Origin: DATCJY01 sp036562565
GTDB lineage: Bacteria > Bacteroidota > Bacteroidia > Flavobacteriales_D > Sanyastnellaceae
NCBI GenBank assembly: GCA_036562565.1
Contig: DATCJY010000063.1
Location: 1 to 5,713, forward strand
Direction of reading: 5' to 3'
Length of the DNA stretch: 5,713 nucleotides
Shown here: piece by piece, positions 5,379 through 5,713 of the stretch
Layout of the letters: each line of letters opens with the position of its first letter
How positions within the stretch are numbered: position 1 is the first letter of the stretch
Notes under the pieces: model-generated
Database searches by the model: none
What the model was told of the DNA's origin: nothing
What the model saw: only the letters and a program-made list of their open reading frames with translations
Program-made: the position numbers and the translations under genes

Positions 5379-5713
5379 ATGCTCACACTTTTATTGATAG
5401 TCGTACCTGTACTGGCTGCTATCGCCATGTTTTTGATGGGAGCAAAGACGGCTCGCACCTTGGCGTTGGCAACAGGTATTGTGGAATTGGTTATTGCCTT
5501 GGCAGCGGCCTTTATGGTTGGCAAGGAAAACAGCGAGTCGCTTTTGAACTTTAGCCAACCGATGATTTCTTCCATGGGCATCACCTTCGGTTTTGCTATG
5601 GATGGCATCAGCGCAGTGATGGCGTTATTGTCAGCCATCCTTTTGCCCATCATCATCTATGCATCTTTCAACAGAACATACAAGAATCCTCACATCTTCT
5701 ACAGCCTCATGCT
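5379..5713 (+). CDS. nuoM: NADH-quinone oxidoreductase subunit M, N-terminal part (3' end outside window)
   Basis: Second antiporter-like proton-pumping subunit (ND4 family), cut by the right edge after 111 residues with the frame still open. It starts at an ATG 5 nt after the nuoL stop, a spacing that suggests translational coupling; no Shine-Dalgarno site fits in the gap. Three hydrophobic segments are seen, near 1-20, 27-47 and 75-96. GITFGFAMDGISAVMALLSA (67-86) corresponds to the conserved [LV]-x-[VM]-DGIS segment at the start of the family's third helix, and IIIYASFNRTYKNPHIFY is the loop that usually follows it. The pumping glutamate and lysines lie beyond the window and cannot be checked. 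The gene order nuoL-nuoM supports the call, as NuoL and NuoM share the fold but NuoL is already assigned. Confidence 0.93.
   Translation, partial: MLTLLLIVVPVLAAIAMFLMGAKTARTLALATGIVELVIALAAAFMVGKENSESLLNFSQPMISSMGITFGFAMDGISAVMALLSAILLPIIIYASFNRTYKNPHIFYSLM

Noticed and set aside
5351..5554. 67-codon + strand frame across the nuoL-nuoM junction
   Set aside because: It overlaps the end of nuoL and the start of nuoM in another frame; the nuoM frame from 5379 gives a clear family match instead.

Overview
The window is a continuous stretch of a respiratory Complex I (NADH:quinone oxidoreductase, nuo) operon. All genes lie on the + strand in the canonical order nuoG (3' part) - nuoH - nuoI - nuoJ - nuoK - nuoL - nuoM (5' part). 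Both ends of the window cut through genes. No RNA genes, mobile elements, CRISPR arrays or foreign-looking inserts are visible.

The organism is most likely a member of the Bacteroidota, from one of the aerobic lineages (Flavobacteriia, Cytophagia, Chitinophagia, Saprospiria type) rather than the Bacteroidales. Three things suggest this. NuoG is short and stops soon after its iron-sulfur region, with no molybdopterin-type domain. The NuoI, NuoJ and NuoG sequences resemble Bacteroidota forms as I remember them. Several genes start behind A-rich leaders with little or no Shine-Dalgarno sequence. This placement is inference from sequence character, not from a search. A NuoG subunit also implies the NADH-oxidising module, whose nuoE and nuoF genes would be expected just upstream.

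Layout: 1-768 nuoG C-terminal part; 784-1809 nuoH; 1825-2430 nuoI; 2431-2565 an unusually long 135-nt spacer with a small hairpin and a possible 33-codon ORF; 2566-3084 nuoJ; 3085-3149 a 65-nt spacer with an A8 tract and a weak hairpin; 3150-3467 nuoK; 3478-5373 nuoL; 5379 to the right edge nuoM. The remaining junctions are 15, 15, 10 and 5 nt, which fits one co-transcribed operon.

How the genes work together: NuoG passes electrons through its Fe-S chain from the NADH dehydrogenase module to NuoI. The two [4Fe-4S] clusters of NuoI feed the quinone site, formed at the membrane interface with NuoH. NuoH, NuoJ and NuoK carry the conformational/protonic signal along the membrane arm to the antiporter-like subunits NuoL and NuoM, which translocate protons.

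I did not find a previously undescribed system here. The points most worth a second look are the rearranged cysteine set near the NuoG C-terminus together with the absent C-terminal domain, and the long nuoI-nuoJ spacer.
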